From the NCBI GenBank assembly GCA_024195585.1, contig SWBL01000160.1, positions 45,436 to 109,435 of the forward strand: a DNA stretch of 64,000 nucleotides. The letters are read 5' to 3'. The notes beneath the pieces are model-generated. The model did no database searches and was not told where the DNA came from. It saw only the letters and a program-made list of their open reading frames with translations. A program made the translations under genes and the position numbers. This stretch comes from Aureobasidium sp. EXF-3400 (Eukaryota > Ascomycota > Dothideomycetes > Dothideales > Saccotheciaceae). Below are positions 23,109 through 35,264 of this stretch, piece by piece; position 1 is the first letter of the stretch, and each line of letters starts with the position of its first letter.

Positions 23109-24522
23109 TCAGTATGGATTCTCGTTGATACCGTTCTGCTTGTGAGCCTCTTTGGGGCTTTCACCCTTCAGACAACTCTCAAGGACCACACTGATCCTCT
23201 TGACAGCTTCGACCATCAAGTCGTGATCGATCCAGCTGAAGGTCAGCCTTACAGAGTGTTTGAACTTGACACTGTCATCGCCAGGCACCTCAAAAATGTT
23301 TCCGGGTGCGATGATGACCTTGGCTTCATTCTGACATCTCTTCGCAAAGTCAATTGCGTTGACCGTATCAGGCAGTGTTAACCATAAGAAGTAACCTCCT
23401 ACTACATCCCGATCGGATTGCGGTAGTCTGGCTCCAAGAGGATAAAGGTGATCCTTGATCGCTGACACCAACGTCTTGTATCGTGCAGCGTATGCCGGCT
23501 GTAGCGTCTTGAAGATATGCTCGGACATGGTACCATCTTTGACCAAGATGTTCATGTACGTGGATGTGAGCTGAGATGGAGCTCCTCCACTGCAAGAAGA
23601 GCCAGCTTGCGAGACTCCGTATGCGAATTTGGGGGATCCCTCTGACCATCCAACTCTGAGCCCTGGACCTCCTATTTTGGAAAAGCTGCCGCTACTTGTC
23701 GTATTCCCATAGCCATCGGCTTGACGGCGTTCAGCTCCGCCGTCGAGGAAGCGGTCGATATCGACTAGACGAGGTAACAGCGCTTTGGTGATACTTGATG
23801 GCGAGGCTTCAAGATCTGCAGACCATTGCAGGAAATCATAGACGTCGTCGGATATCACGAGTGCATCGAACTCTCGCGCCAATTTTACAAGCTCAATCCT
23901 TCGATCCAGTGGCAAGGTCCTTGATGAAGGATTTGAGAAGGTGGGCACGCAGTAAATGACATGACGGTAGTATTTCGCGTAAGGTCTTGTAGGCTTGAAC
24001 ATCTACAGACGTCAGTAGGGGACGAAGTTGTGACAAGAATGAGTAACTCACAGGAGTCTTGTTGTCGGACGAACGCTTTTCGCTCTCCTCAAGTGCTTTT
24101 CTGAGAAGGCCCATGTCCATACCATCATCGTCCTCAGGAATTGCTTTCATCTTTCCCGAAAAGCCGTTGTCTTCGAAGATCCGGAAGGCCAGCATATAGG
24201 CAGGGGCAGCAAACATTATATCTCTAGTGTATACAGGATCGGTGAAAACCTCGAGCAGACAGGCTAAATTCTGAGAGGCGCCGCCTGTGATTGTGATCCT
24301 TTCCTTGCTGACGGGTTGCTCAGGTTGGTAAAATTCAGACAACCATACTCCGAGACTTTCCCTCAGCGGAGCATAGCCCTCATCGGGACCGTAAAGTAGG
24401 CCGGGAAAGGCGATGGATGGATCGGCCAAGGCAGTCTGAGCTGCTCTGCTTAAATGCTTAGTAGGAAGCAGCGATGTACTCGGCCAGCCTTTAATCAGGT
24501 TGATGGGGTCTGATGATGCCAT
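23109..24522 (-). CDS. PLP-dependent aminotransferase, class I/II
   Basis: Cytosolic-type aminotransferase of the 2-aminoadipate / valine-pyruvate-like fungal group. Exons 24522-24052 and 24002-23109, 454 residues. The start MASSDPINLIKGWP is the only ATG in frame and matches the family's opening. PLP-fold features: GGASQNLA (phosphate-binding turn), ISDDVYDFLQW (Asp that pairs with the pyridine nitrogen, plus Tyr), and the Schiff-base Lys in SSGSFSKI followed by GPGLRVGW, with a C-terminal Arg in SVRLTFSW for the substrate carboxylate. The intron has a GTGAGT donor and joins NKTP to MFKP in phase 0. No signal peptide. Divergent from the DENN-like gene over 396 bp. The substrate cannot be told from sequence. 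Confidence 0.85.
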
Positions 24523-24918
24523 GATGAGAGCGATGTGTCGACGTGATTCTTCTTGATCTTGCTCTGAATTCACCAGTAAATTGTGAAGATGGTTAGTATA
24601 GAAATATGGCTGAAGGAATACCTAGTTGGCACGCCCACAAATGTCAAGACTAGGGCGTGAAAATTGACCACGAAAAGTGTTCTGCGCAAACGGTACTGAT
24701 GATAAAAATCAAGGGGCTTGTATAAGTAGGCGTGAATTGGAGCAACGAAACCAATGGATCGTGTGCAGTTATCATAGAAGGTAGGTGACGTGTTGATGTA
24801 GAAGCAGGGGGTGTAGATACCGGACTCCACATCCTCGGCCAGGCTCGGCAAGGACATTGATGGACTTTCTGGTCTGGCTTGCGACGTACAAAGTCCATTC
24901 TGCTTGCAGACACACGAC
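24523..24918. promoter_or_regulatory. Divergent promoter region, aminotransferase / DENN-like gene
   Basis: 396 bp between two start codons on opposite strands. No separate gene; open frames on the minus strand here are chance readings running in from the antisense of the neighbouring exon. Confidence 0.55.
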
Positions 24919-26740
24919 ATGGCAGTCCAAGACAGGTCAAAGAGCGCAGAGGTGGCATTGCCGCCAATAGCAGCGCTCTTTCTCGTTGTCTTTGACCGCA
25001 AGGTAGGGTGCGTCATGGAGTGCACACCAGACAAACAGCCCGCTGACGACGGCCCAGGTACACGATAGCATGGAAGCGTGGAATCCCAGACCGTGTGTCT
25101 CCCAGCATGGCTAAACCGTGTCTTATGAACTAACGCTCGTAGTCGAATTGGACGGCGTAGTTGAATACAAGTCGCTTCCGTCTGGCCTTCATAATTGCGA
25201 TTCGGATCTCGTTTACTTCGTCCACGAACAATATGCTGGCATCAGCGCCTTCGCAAACCGCCCTGCCCACGAGTCTGAACGAAATGCACACTTCGCCGCT
25301 GTCGGTGTTCTCGTGCCCTTGACATATGGACGCCTCGGCCGTAGCTGGTTGCATGCTCACCAACTACGCCGTTTGGTCGCGTACGCATCCATGCCACGCT
25401 ACTGCCACGCACCACGCTGATTCGGCTGTAGTAACATAGTCGACGACACGGACAACACGCACGAGCTGCAAGAGTACTGGGAACACAATCGTCTAGCTAC
25501 CCATGACGAGGCAGATCCTGACCTTGGCCACAACTCGACTCAACGCAAGCGACGCGCTCTGTCCGATGCGACAGGCTTCCATCCTGCCAACCCTACTCTG
25601 TCAGAAGACCATCCGGCCATGTCTCTGGCCCATGATCTCGACACTTTTGGTCCCCTGATCTTCCCACTCCAAAGGGCCGCACTCCTTAAGAAAAGAATAT
25701 TGATCATTACGCCAACACCTGTTCAACCTGCTTGCAATCTTGTCTACAATCTGTCCGTCCTATCAAACATTCCACCTTCGGCAGCCGACTTGGCATCAGA
25801 GAAGGACGCACTGTACCCTCTCAGACCTTTGTTCAATGTCGGTATTCGCGATATTGACTACCTGACTCAATTGGCCACCAATCCCACACCACAAAATTCT
25901 TGGATCGCATGTAGCTCCGACGACATATTGGCAACCAAGTCAAAGCTCTACGATGTGCTCGTCGAGCTACCGCAACGTACATTGGACATGCCTGCCGCCA
26001 AGCAATGGCCCAGTGTTCGTACTGCTGCGGGCGAAGACATCAAGGCGACCCAACGTGATCTGAGACGCTACTACACACTCAAGCGTGAGCTGAATAGGTT
26101 GCGATACCAAAGCCAAACATATCACAACGGGGAGGCCGGGGAGTCAACGGACGATGATCCGAGTGAAAGTGCACCTTTGGTACCATCAAAAGAAGATGGA
26201 GAGAATGATGCCGATCAGTATATTCAGCTTGAAGGAGAGAGCAAAGTGGTCGAACCTTCGTCATGGGCCTCGATTGCCTACACTAGTTTCCTCTGGTGGG
26301 CCTCTGCAGGAGAGAAGGACGCTTTGTTGGATGACGAGGCTTGTCAAGATGCAAGATTGCTAGATGATCTGCCTCTGCCAGCGCCGAGCAAGCAGGGTCT
26401 AAGCAGCGGTAGGAGGTCTTCTTCTGTCCACGACGAGGTGGCTGGAGTTGATGAGAGGTTCCAATCGGTGGCAGTAACCCTGATAGCCTATGCACATCGT
26501 CTTACCACATTAGTCATGGAGACGTTAGGCGAGATGGTTGAAGCTGCTGACGTCGAAGCTAAGGATGGCGAAGAGGGCACGATAAGCATTCATAGTGAAG
26601 ACTTGAGAAGAATGGGACTGGATGAATGGAGCCAAAGCGATGGGGAGTTTGTGAAGGAGATGGCAGTGCTTTACTTTGGACGTAAAGACGTGCAGACGGT
26701 TGGCCGGACAGTTGATCTCTGTGGCATGAGAGTGTGTTGA
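24919..26740 (+). CDS. LCHN/DENND11-like protein with DUF4484 region
   Basis: Predicted DENN-type protein related to LCHN/DENND11 and Avl9, likely acting in Rab-linked membrane traffic. Exons 24919-25007, 25058-25092, 25143-25380, 25432-26740, giving 556 residues. The first two exons are short (89 and 35 nt) and easily missed. They supply the hallmark LPPIAALFLVVFDRK then VGYTIAWKRG, which runs into LELDGVVEYKSLPSG. The rest has VYFVHEQYAGISAF, a central LKKRILIITPTPVQPACN strand region of the longin/DENN fold, and an acidic disordered segment around residues 320-420. Phases 2, 1 and 2 are all restored, and branch points (GCTGAC, CTAAC) precede the acceptors. Rab target unknown. Family assignment is good; the 5' exon model is inferred from homology of the joined peptide. 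Confidence 0.82.
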
Positions 26741-27128
26741 AGAGAGCTGGCTGGCTGGCGTCTCAAGAAGAGCTGCGGTTGACACAGGCGATTGAGTAGT
26801 TCGGTCTCGGACCATTAATCAATTGTATGACTAGCGTGTCATTTTCAAGGTACACACACACACACAAGTACTCACAACAGTGCGATTGATGCAACTGATT
26901 GCTCGAGTGAGAGAGTGAGTGAACAGCGTTGTTCAGAGTACAGCGTCATGCCCGGGCAGTCGCCGAATTGTTCCGAAGTACCGAAGTGATGGGCCTGTGC
27001 ACGGGTTGGTTGAGAAGGCTTTCCGCTTTCCAAGGACTTGTTGGTTCTAAAAATCGGCCGCTGCAATTCTTCTTGTTCCTCCTCCCACTCCAGTCTATAC
27101 CATCTCCACTCCCCTAATCCCTGGAACA
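26741..27128. other. Intergenic upstream of the phosphate carrier gene
   Basis: Holds the 3' end of the DENN-like gene and the MIR1 promoter. Includes a short AC microsatellite (26852-26866) and a strongly pyrimidine-rich leader at 27060-27128, a common feature of highly expressed fungal genes. Confidence 0.6.
26852..26866. repeat. (AC)n microsatellite
   Basis: Seven AC units plus one base, about 260 bp upstream of the phosphate carrier start. Simple repeat, likely length-variable between strains. Confidence 0.85.
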
Positions 27129-28324
27129 ATGTCTGCCACCGGAACTGCCCCTCCTTCCTCTACCGGCTCCACCAAGGTGGATGCCATCAAGGAGAACATC
27201 AAGGCCGCCGCTCCCAAGAAGCTCAGCGGTCTCGATCTCTACTCTAGATTCGCCTTTGCCGGTGCCGTCTGCTGTTCCGTCACCCACGGTGGTCTCACCC
27301 CCGTCGATGTGTAAGAATCCACCTCTCCGCCGCGCTCGCTGCCCCTGTGCGCGCCCGCCGCCCGTCCAATTGACGAGACCAATGGCTGACTCGAGCCCCT
27401 GCAAACAGCGTCAAGACCAGAATCCAGCTTGACCCCGTCACCTACAACCGCGGTCTCGTTGGTGGCTTCCGCCAGGTCATCCAGAACGAGGGTGCTGGCG
27501 CTCTCCTGACCGGTGTCGGCCCTACCTTCGCTGGTTACTTCCTCCAGGGTGCCTTCAAGTTCGGTGGTTACGAGTTCTTCAAGCAGCAGGCCATCTCCAT
27601 GGTCGGCTACGAGAGCGCTGTCCAGAACCGTACCGCTGTCTACCTCGTTTCTTCCGCCTTCGCCGAGTTCTTCGCCGACATTGCCCTCTGCCCCCTCGAG
27701 GCCACCCGTATCCGTCTCGTCTCTGAGCCCACCTTCGCTTCCGGTCTCGTCTCCGGTTTCTCCAAGATCGCAAAGACTGAGGGTCTCGGCGGTTTCTACT
27801 CTGGTTTCGGTCCCATGCTCTTCAAGCAGTAAGTTTTTCTTCCGTCACAATTTCTGGCGCCTGTGTTCTGACTGTCAACCCAGGGTTCCCTACACCATGT
27901 CCAAGTTCGTCGTTTACGAGAAGGTCGCCGAGGCCATCTACAAGCGCGTTGACAAGGCCACCGCCTCCCCCGGTATGCAGACCAGCATCAACCTTGGTTC
28001 CGGTTTGATTGCCGGTTTCGCTGCCGCTCTGGTTTCTCAGCCCGCCGACACCATGCTCTCCAAGATCAACAAGTCCAAGGGCGCACCCGGTGAGGGCACC
28101 ACTTCCCGTCTGATCAAGATCGCCAAGGAGCTTGGTCTTCGTGTAAGTACTCTGTGATATTGCGCTTGCCCTGAATTTTATGCTGATCTGATTTACAGGG
28201 TTCTTACTCTGGTATCGGTGCCCGTCTTTTCATGGTCGGTACCATTACCGCCGGACAGTTCGCCATCTACGGTGACATCAAGAAGGCCATCGGTGCCGAG
28301 GGTGGTGTTGAGATCGCCAAATAA
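27129..28324 (+). CDS. MIR1: Mitochondrial phosphate carrier
   Basis: Inner-membrane carrier importing phosphate with protons for ATP synthesis. Exons 27129-27310, 27409-27828, 27884-28142, 28199-28324, giving 328 residues, the family size. Three carrier repeats are seen: signature PVDVVKTR near residues 58-65 (split by intron 1), [10 protein letters not shown] in repeat 2, [10 protein letters not shown] in repeat 3. The Ser/Thr-rich head and [19 protein letters not shown] before helix 1 match MIR1-type rather than other carriers. All splice sites fit (GTAAGA, GTAAGT, GTAAGT donors). Codon use is strongly C-ending, unlike its neighbours, as expected for an abundant protein. It sits in the same window as ATP synthase subunit g, its functional partner, but not adjacent. 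Confidence 0.94.
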
Positions 28325-29017
28325 GCGCCTTCAACTTTGACAAAGGAGTGACGGATGCGATAATGACCACACCAAAACAGGATATGCGCTCGGGCGGAGG
28401 AGAAATGGACACGAGATGGACATTTTCATTCTCTTGTTGACCTTCGGCCATTTCTCACAGCTTATCGGGTCTAAGACATGGCTGGGACTAATACTTTGAG
28501 ATCCTAGATAATCTTCGACTCGGTCTGTACTTTTAGGAGTCTTTCAGGGAATGCACTAGATTTTTTTTCTCGTTCTAATATTTTTCATCGGTATCGGCAT
28601 TTGGACAATAGGTGAATGCGACAAGGGATTGCATGTGACAGGGTCGATCAGCAAGAGGTATGAGTGACGAGCCTTGACATGGCGAGGGAGTTAGATGAAG
28701 CACGGCAAGGCCAAAAGGACGTATGATGGTCAGACGTTCTTCAGGGGTATGGCAGTTGGCAAGTTGGAAGTTGGTAATGAGCCTGGTCGAGGCCGGTAAT
28801 CTGCAGGGCGGGTGGAAATTTAAAAGTGCGTCATTGGCGGGCGCAATATTCTCTCGGTAGTGAGCGAAGCAAGGTTTAAGGGTATCACACTCTGCGTGGC
28901 CGGGCTTCCGTGTCTGGACCTAGTATTTGTCTTCCGCCTGCGTCTTCCGCGGCAGCAGCCACGACGACTACGACGACTTAATTCTCTCCAACCTGCTTTT
29001 CCTTGCGGCATGCAAAC
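28325..29017. other. Intergenic, MIR1 3' region and DUF2985 gene promoter
   Basis: 693 bp. A T-rich stretch (near 28560) suits the MIR1 3' end. The rest is unremarkable promoter sequence; no gene seen. Confidence 0.5.
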
Positions 29018-31223
29018 ATGAGCGGCCATCAAGCAGACGACTCTGGCCTTGGCCGGGACGCCCTCGCCCTGCAGCCCATTGCGAGTGCCCCAACCCACAC
29101 GGTCAACAACAACAGACGCTTATCATCGACCTCTCCGCCCCCTCCTCGACAGCAACAACAGCAAAACCAACCCTCTACTCCGCGCAATGATAGACGAAGA
29201 CCCACGCTGGAGGACCGCCGCCAGCCCAGCATCCGCTTGCGCCGTCTCGGATCCGCCAGCACCCTGGCCTCTCAGAACACAACTGCCACGACCGACTTTG
29301 CTCAAACTTCTGCCATAGACTCGTCGGGCAGGCGCCGCTCGTCGTCCGAGCCTCAGCGCCCACCATGGGCCGCCGCCACCACCAATAATCCCAACTCCAA
29401 CAGCTTGAGCGTTCCGAGGGGAACCGCACGACCTGCCTCGACCCATATGCCCCGTCTGGAAGAAGAAGCCGGACGCCCATCTACCACCATACCACCAACA
29501 GTCGACATTGAGCGACTAGCCGCCGCTGGAGACTCGGCAAACCTCGTAGAGTCTGCCCGTCCAGGCCTCTGGAAGAGAGCCAGTGTCGCCGCACTCCAGC
29601 CCTTCAGACGTCAGCAGCAACTCGAAGACGATGATCCGGAAGCTAGCCCGCGAAGAAGGCCCCGTCGCGGCACTTGGGCAAATGAGTACGATTCTGACTT
29701 GGTTGACATTCTTGATGTCGTGGGTTCGTTCTTTCCCAAGCCCTCTTTCCACATCCTCCAAAAGACTTACTCTGCTCCCTCACAGATCCCGAGGTGGCCA
29801 CACTTACAACTCTTACCAACATGCAAAACTCTCTGTTCATTCCCGATCTGGGCTCCTTCTTGAACCGTCGTCCCACTTACAATCTGACCCGCGATCCCAC
29901 CTTCATCCGCGATCACCGCGCACCACCAGCCAAAGCCCCTTCTATCAAGCCTCCTTCCATCATGACCCAGAACCAAATCGAAATGGACGCCGATGATGTT
30001 GAGCAGCGTCCGGGTATTGATCGTACTTTCACCATTGCTTCGCACCTGAGTGACACCGAGGACCACTACGCTGTTCTTCCCCATGGCCTTAGCCTTGAGG
30101 GTTGGAGCGCCGCCGAGAAGCAGGAATTAAACGATCATGTTAGACACATGCTGCACTCGCGCCGCGCTGCTTTCAAACGAGGCATGAAGGGGTTTGGTCA
30201 ATATGTTCGCCGTCGTAAGTACACCTCTGCCTGTCACCCTCTCTGGCCTCTGCTGATCTCTATCTTCTAGCCCTTGGCTTGTTTGTCACAGTATATGCCA
30301 CGCTGATCACCTTGTTTGGTCTCGCATGGGTCCTCTTCCTGATCGGATGGATCAATGTCGGAGGCCGACAGTCCTATCTTATCAACATCATCGACAACGT
30401 TTTGGTCGCCCTTTTCGCCATTGTCGGTGACGGTCTAGCGCCCTTCAGAGCAGTCGACACGTACCACATGATTTACATTGCACATTATCATCATCTGACA
30501 TGGAGTCTCCGCAAGAAACTCGACCTTCCGAAGCTCAAGAACGAGAACGACCTTCCCGTACAACCCGGAATAGATGCTGATATTGAGACTGGTTCTACTG
30601 CTGAAGCTGCCTCCGTCAACGATGACGCCAAATCTGACAGATCCTTGAGACACGACCGTTCGGAAGCGAGCATGCTCACTGAAGAGCAGCAGAGAAAGCT
30701 CAAACATCACGAGGACAAGTTCTCCAAATCTCACACTTTCTACAAGCCTCACGAGACAGAGACCCACCACGCTTTCCCCCTGCGCCTTCTCGTTGCTGTC
30801 GTTGTCCTGCTCGACTGTCACTCTCTTCTCCAGATTGCTCTGGGCACCTGCACATGGGCCATTTCTTATCACGTGCGACCATTCGCTTTGACCACCGTTA
30901 TTCTGTGCTGCTCGATCACATGCAATATCTCGGGTGGTCTGGTCATCACTATCGGTGATCGAATGACTCGCAAGAAAGACGTGGTGGAGCGCATGTTCAG
31001 ACAACAGCTTACGGAGCAAGCAATCCACAAGATGGAAAAGCGACGCCAGAAAGAGAATGAACGCAACGAAGACCTGGACGAAGTTGTCACACAATCACCC
31101 TCGAATGGTACCAAAAAGGCACCACTCAATGGTACCGGATTGGAACCAGGAAGCAATCCGGTACAACCCAGAGTGATGGGCGCTGGACTGGACGCGGCTC
31201 AGCTGCTCACCAATCTACCTTGA
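29018..31223 (+). CDS. DUF2985 membrane protein
   Basis: Fungal integral membrane protein of unknown role. Exons 29018-29723, 29786-30214, 30271-31223, giving 695 residues. The first 230 residues are disordered, rich in Ser, Pro, Arg and Gln (possible phosphorylation region). The conserved DUF2985 part starts near FKRGMKGFGQYVRR at the end of exon 2. Exon 3 gives a membrane helix pair (LFVTVYATLITLFGLAWVLF and the LINIIDNVLVALFAI stretch), a soluble loop, then a second pair around PLRLLVAVVVLLDCHSLLQ and LTTVILCCSITCNIS. The protein ends in a charged coiled region (QAIHKMEKRRQKENER). Donor 1 (GTTCGT) is non-consensus but is the only one that keeps the frame. Sure of the gene; function unknown. 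Confidence 0.82.
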
Positions 31224-31653
31224 TTCTAGTGCCTGTAGGAATGAAGCAGATCCTGGGTACTCACTATAAACTTTTTAGGCTGTAAATGATTATAATGTCT
31301 TATATTATTGTTGGACTGGGCTGTTGGCGTTATGAACATATCGCTCGTCAGGATGTATGTCCGTATTTTCAATCAAACATAGCCACTTTGGTTTGCATCG
31401 CTTGTCGATTAATGTGCAGTTGTACTCATGGCCAGCGCATTTCACCTTTGCGGACCAGCAATTCATGTTCCATCGTGCTCAGCAAATCAATCATTGCAAA
31501 AACAGGGTCACCCTCCTAACAGAGCCAAAATGCAATGTTAAGAGTTACAAGTTACAACAAGGGTTGCTCTCTAACATCGTTTTATTGGAGAGCTCGGATA
31601 GCTTCCAAATTCATAAGCTAGTGGTACCTGAATAATGTCTCAGGGTTCGCCAT
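31224..31653. other. Intergenic between convergent genes
   Basis: 430 bp of AT-rich 3' sequence. No gene or repeat seen. Confidence 0.6.
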
Positions 31654-32564
31654 CTAGTAGTGTCCCTCGAAAGTGTCGACCTTTTGGCTGCCAACTTCGT
31701 CTACAGCCTGAGCGATAGGAGTCTCTCCACCAACGACATCAAAGGCCAAACCAATGGTCGACGGAGTCTTGATGCAACGCACAATGACCTCGGCAACATC
31801 CTCTCGAGAAATGCTCTTACCCAAGTGAACCTTGCCGGCAGCGACCTTACCGGAGCCTTCATCTGTGTTCAGAGAGCCAGGACGCACTATGGTGTAATCG
31901 AGCTTGCGGCGGTCGTTTTGAGTAACCAGGTCACGATCAGCAGCGAGCTTGGCCTCGCAGTAGACTCCAATTGCACTCCACATACGGTTGCTTACAGCGG
32001 TGTCGTCGTCGTTGTACCTGTTCATTGCAGCTTAGCATATGACTTGCTATTGGTGTTGTAAGAGGATCTTACCATTCAGGAGTTGGCTTGTTTCCTCGAT
32101 CACGAATGTCCACTGCACTGACGATGATGAATCTCTTCACTCCTGCAGCGGCTGTAGCGTCAAAGACCTTGACAGCACCTATCACTCAAGTCAGCATGTG
32201 TCGAGCTTGAAATGGAATCTGTAGAGTCTGACTTGCCTTCATGGTCTACAGCCTTTGTGCGCTCAGGGCTACCTCCTCCAGCACCTGCACTCCAGATTAC
32301 CACATTAGGACTGTGCTTTTTGATAGTTGCTGTGAGGTCGTTGACGCTTGAATCCTCGATGCTTTGCACAATGGGCTTAGCTCCGAGTGCTTCTAGCTCA
32401 GGAATCTGTGACTCCTTGCGAATGATCGAATGGACTGTGTAAGACGAAGCAACTAGCTTGGTCGTCAGGTGTCGTGCGACCTTGTGCTGTTAGCGTCAAT
32501 TGATGGTGTTCGAACATGTCGACCGCACCTTTCCGGAGCCGCCAAAGATGAGTGCGGTAGACAT
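31654..32564 (-). CDS. NAD(P)-binding (atypical SDR / NmrA-like) protein
   Basis: Single-domain Rossmann protein of the atypical SDR group, probably an NAD(P)H-dependent reductase or redox sensor. Exons 32564-32529, 32480-32237, 32178-32073, 32017-31654, giving 249 residues. The nucleotide site is IFGGSGKVARHL, formed by joining exons 1 and 2; VVIWSAGAGG and RFIIVSAVDIRD are the following strands; YCEAKLAAD holds the conserved Lys, and DYTIVRPGSL the family's late motif. Intron 2 (32236-32179) begins with GC, not GT: donor GCAAGT, acceptor GATAG, GCTGAC branch point. This is the only join that gives HEGAVKVFDA. Substrate unknown. Confidence 0.8.
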
Positions 32565-32891
32565 GGCTATTTGAGCTGTGGTCGAGGTATGTATAGAAGA
32601 GCTTGGAGCAATACAATAATCAACACGATTGCAATCCAGAGGGTGTATTGAGATTCTGTGATCCGAGGAACTCCAATTCATCTAATGGTGTGCTCGGCGG
32701 AGTGCTTACAAACGTCGCTTGCCATGACGTAACTCTCAGGAAACGCAATATTTCACCAGCGGTACACACTTTTTAAAAGGTTTGACCAGCGGTTTGTGCT
32801 ATGGTTTCTTCATGTCTCATTGAATAGAAAAAATGTCCAACAAAGCCCGTAACCAGATAGATATCTAGGAAAATGCCAAACTCGTCATCGT
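32565..32891. other. Intergenic, tandem minus-strand genes
   Basis: 327 bp holding the promoter of the NAD(P)-binding gene and the 3' end of the sulfotransferase-like gene. Nothing else seen. Confidence 0.6.
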
Positions 32892-34148
32892 TTATACCTT
32901 GATGGCGAACTTCTTCATATGCTCGTAGTCCTTGACATTGTCTGCAACGGTCTGCTGGATGATCTTGGCAGCTTCCTCGCCGTACTTCTCGGTCCACTCG
33001 GCGTAAAGCTGCTCGTCGCTCTTCTCGGCCTTCTTCTGTGTCGGTTGTCAGTATTTATCCGTCACAATCCGTAGCAGAAGACTTACGTGAGTTCTGGGCT
33101 TGAGCTCGGTCGAGTTGATAGCATCCTCGTGGAAACCTCTCCACTTCTCGAAAGCCTCCTTGGCGTGGGCGTGGTCTTCATCGTTGTTCCAGTTCAGCAT
33201 GCTGGGAGAGTACTCGATGCCAACGCTCTGGCAGAACTGCTCGAGAATGGCAGAAGGGTTGTCCAGAAGATCATCAGCGTCAATGACACAGATGTCTACA
33301 GCTCCACTCTTTTGCTCGCCGTCCTGACCTGCAAGCTTGGGACCGATCTGACCGCAAGAACGGAGGTAGTCGAAAAGACGACGCTGCTCATCGTATCCAG
33401 CCTCGGAAGGCATGAAGTTGTAGAAACCAGTGATTGCGTCGAGTGGGGGGATGGTGCATCTCCAGTAGCTGGGAATGCTGTGCTTGGGGTGACGGATGAG
33501 GAAGGCGAAGTGGAACTTGTTCAGGACATCGTTAGGGACAACGGTGGGGTTTCCAGGCTCGGACTCTGTGGCGTAGGGGTAGGGAGGAGATTTTTCCACT
33601 GCGCCGTTGCTATCTGAACCATTGGATCCGTTGGCGATGTCGGTCAAAGGGTTGTCGTTGGTACCGACACCACGCTTGACCTTCATCAATGAGGGTGCGA
33701 TGGATGCAGGCTTGCTGTCGGGAGGAGACAAATAGTGGGTAATGTCCTTGATGAAGATGCGTTTGCCCTGATGTTGGTGAGTAAAAGGGCAAAATCATGG
33801 AGAATACAGAATTGGCTCCCAATTCTGTAAGGGATGCACACCTCTTCGTTCTCCTTCATGATGTTGTCAAAAATAGTCTTGTATGTCGAGTTCTCGAAAC
33901 CGCTTTCGGCGCGGGCCTTTTGGTCTTTCTCGTATCTGTCGCTAAGTCTCTCGGGCCCGAAGTAGAAGGCATCGCCAAAAGGCTCGTGGACGCATTGCAG
34001 GGTATCCCGCTGAGTCATGAAGACCTGCCGAACAGGGTCAGTGGTCGAGGTGGTGGATTGCCATGGGTGTTCAAGGGAAACGCACTCGCTCGAATGCTGT
34101 CGAGCATGCTCTGGGGTGAGTAGCCACAAAAATGGGCTTGTTGGACAT
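32892..34148 (-). CDS. Sulfotransferase-like P-loop protein
   Basis: Fungal protein of the sulfotransferase superfamily, which uses PAPS as donor if active. Exons 34148-34086, 34024-33842, 33767-33087, 33035-32892, giving 356 residues. The start MSNKPIFVATHPRACST contains the 5'-phosphosulfate loop (THPRACSTAF). LIRHPKHSIPSYWR fits the 3'-phosphate site, and a conserved CVHEPFGDAFYFGPERLS block follows the first loop. A 45-residue insert of low complexity (GTNDNPLTDI onward) lies before VLNKFHFAFLIRH. The C-terminus is a charged helix (KKAEKSDEQLYAEW). Introns are all in phase 0. No signal peptide. Acceptor unknown, and some members of this group may have lost catalysis. Confidence 0.78.
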
Positions 34149-35264
34149 GGTCGCGGGTGTGGAAAGAGCTGATGTCAAAGTCTGTCTCAGGAACAGCAGT
34201 GGTAATTGAAAAGTCTACAAATGTATGCAGAATAGAACAGGCGGAAGAAAAAGGACGTGAAGGATTCAAGAAAGGGTCGCGGGAGTGAACAGAGATTTAT
34301 CAAAAGATTATTAAACGGTAGCCCAATGAAGCATAGAAGCAAAGTGGTGAGCAGCGTGGGTGGTCTTGATGACGTGCAAGGCATAGCAGGGTGGAGTGGT
34401 GGGTGTTCTGGTGGGCCCGAGGCGTTCTGGGTGCAGTGCCAGTCGCTGCCCTGGCAGGGCGAGGCGTTTTAGTGGCCGAAATAGCGCATCTCGGATCGTG
34501 CATCTTGTTTACAACGACGACGATGGCTATTGACAAGGTTTGCGTATTTTGTTCTTAGAGCAGCGGGGTTGCAAGGGAACCACCCCGCTTCGACGACTTT
34601 TTAGCTCAACCACCAAACGAGCCGCCGGAGTGCCGCAGCTCCCAGTGCCTCAACCGAATGCTCTCGGCAAGTCGGCGAGCGAACTGGTTTGCTAATTGCT
34701 AATAGGTATGCTAGTGACCAGGCACAGGCACCACACGCGCCGAGCGTCATGCAATCGTAAAACGGAGCCCTTGTCGTCTCGATGAGAATTGTGCTTTTTA
34801 TTTCTCGACTTATGTGGTGTTACAAAGTGCGGCGTCTTGTTGGAGTGCAACGTTATGCTCGAAGATGCTAGGTTACCCAAGTCGAGCTGAAGACTCGTCT
34901 AGTTGCTGGCTTTAGACTCGAGACTTGCATGACCAAGTCACAGCAAAGCGAGGCAAGTCCCACGAGTGACAGTGTACCGAACTATGTATCTGGAGAAGCG
35001 GCTTTGGACAACATGGCCGCCTGACTAGCATGCGACAGCGCGGCATCAGTTAGTAGGGCCAAATTCGAATGACACGCGATTGACGAGAAGACGTGTGCTA
35101 CAATTCGCTCGTTAGAGATGAGCAAGGCTGCTGCCATAGTGCCTGCCTTGATTGGGAGAGGGTGGCAGCTGATAACAGGCTGCAGACACATGCAGACTCG
35201 TGGCCAGTGAGAGGCAGATTAGATGATGGAATAGGCAGCGAGTGATAGAGGAGAGGCAGATGGA
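34149..35264. other. Intergenic, tandem minus-strand genes
   Basis: 1.1 kb between the sulfotransferase-like start and the DUF1770 stop. Contains short open frames only, none with domain character. No tRNA boxes or repeats seen. Confidence 0.5.

Noticed and set aside
24570..25034. 154-codon minus-strand open frame with several cysteines
   Set aside because: It starts at TTG, overlaps the real first exon of the DENN-like gene on the other strand, and its end is AT-rich spacer.
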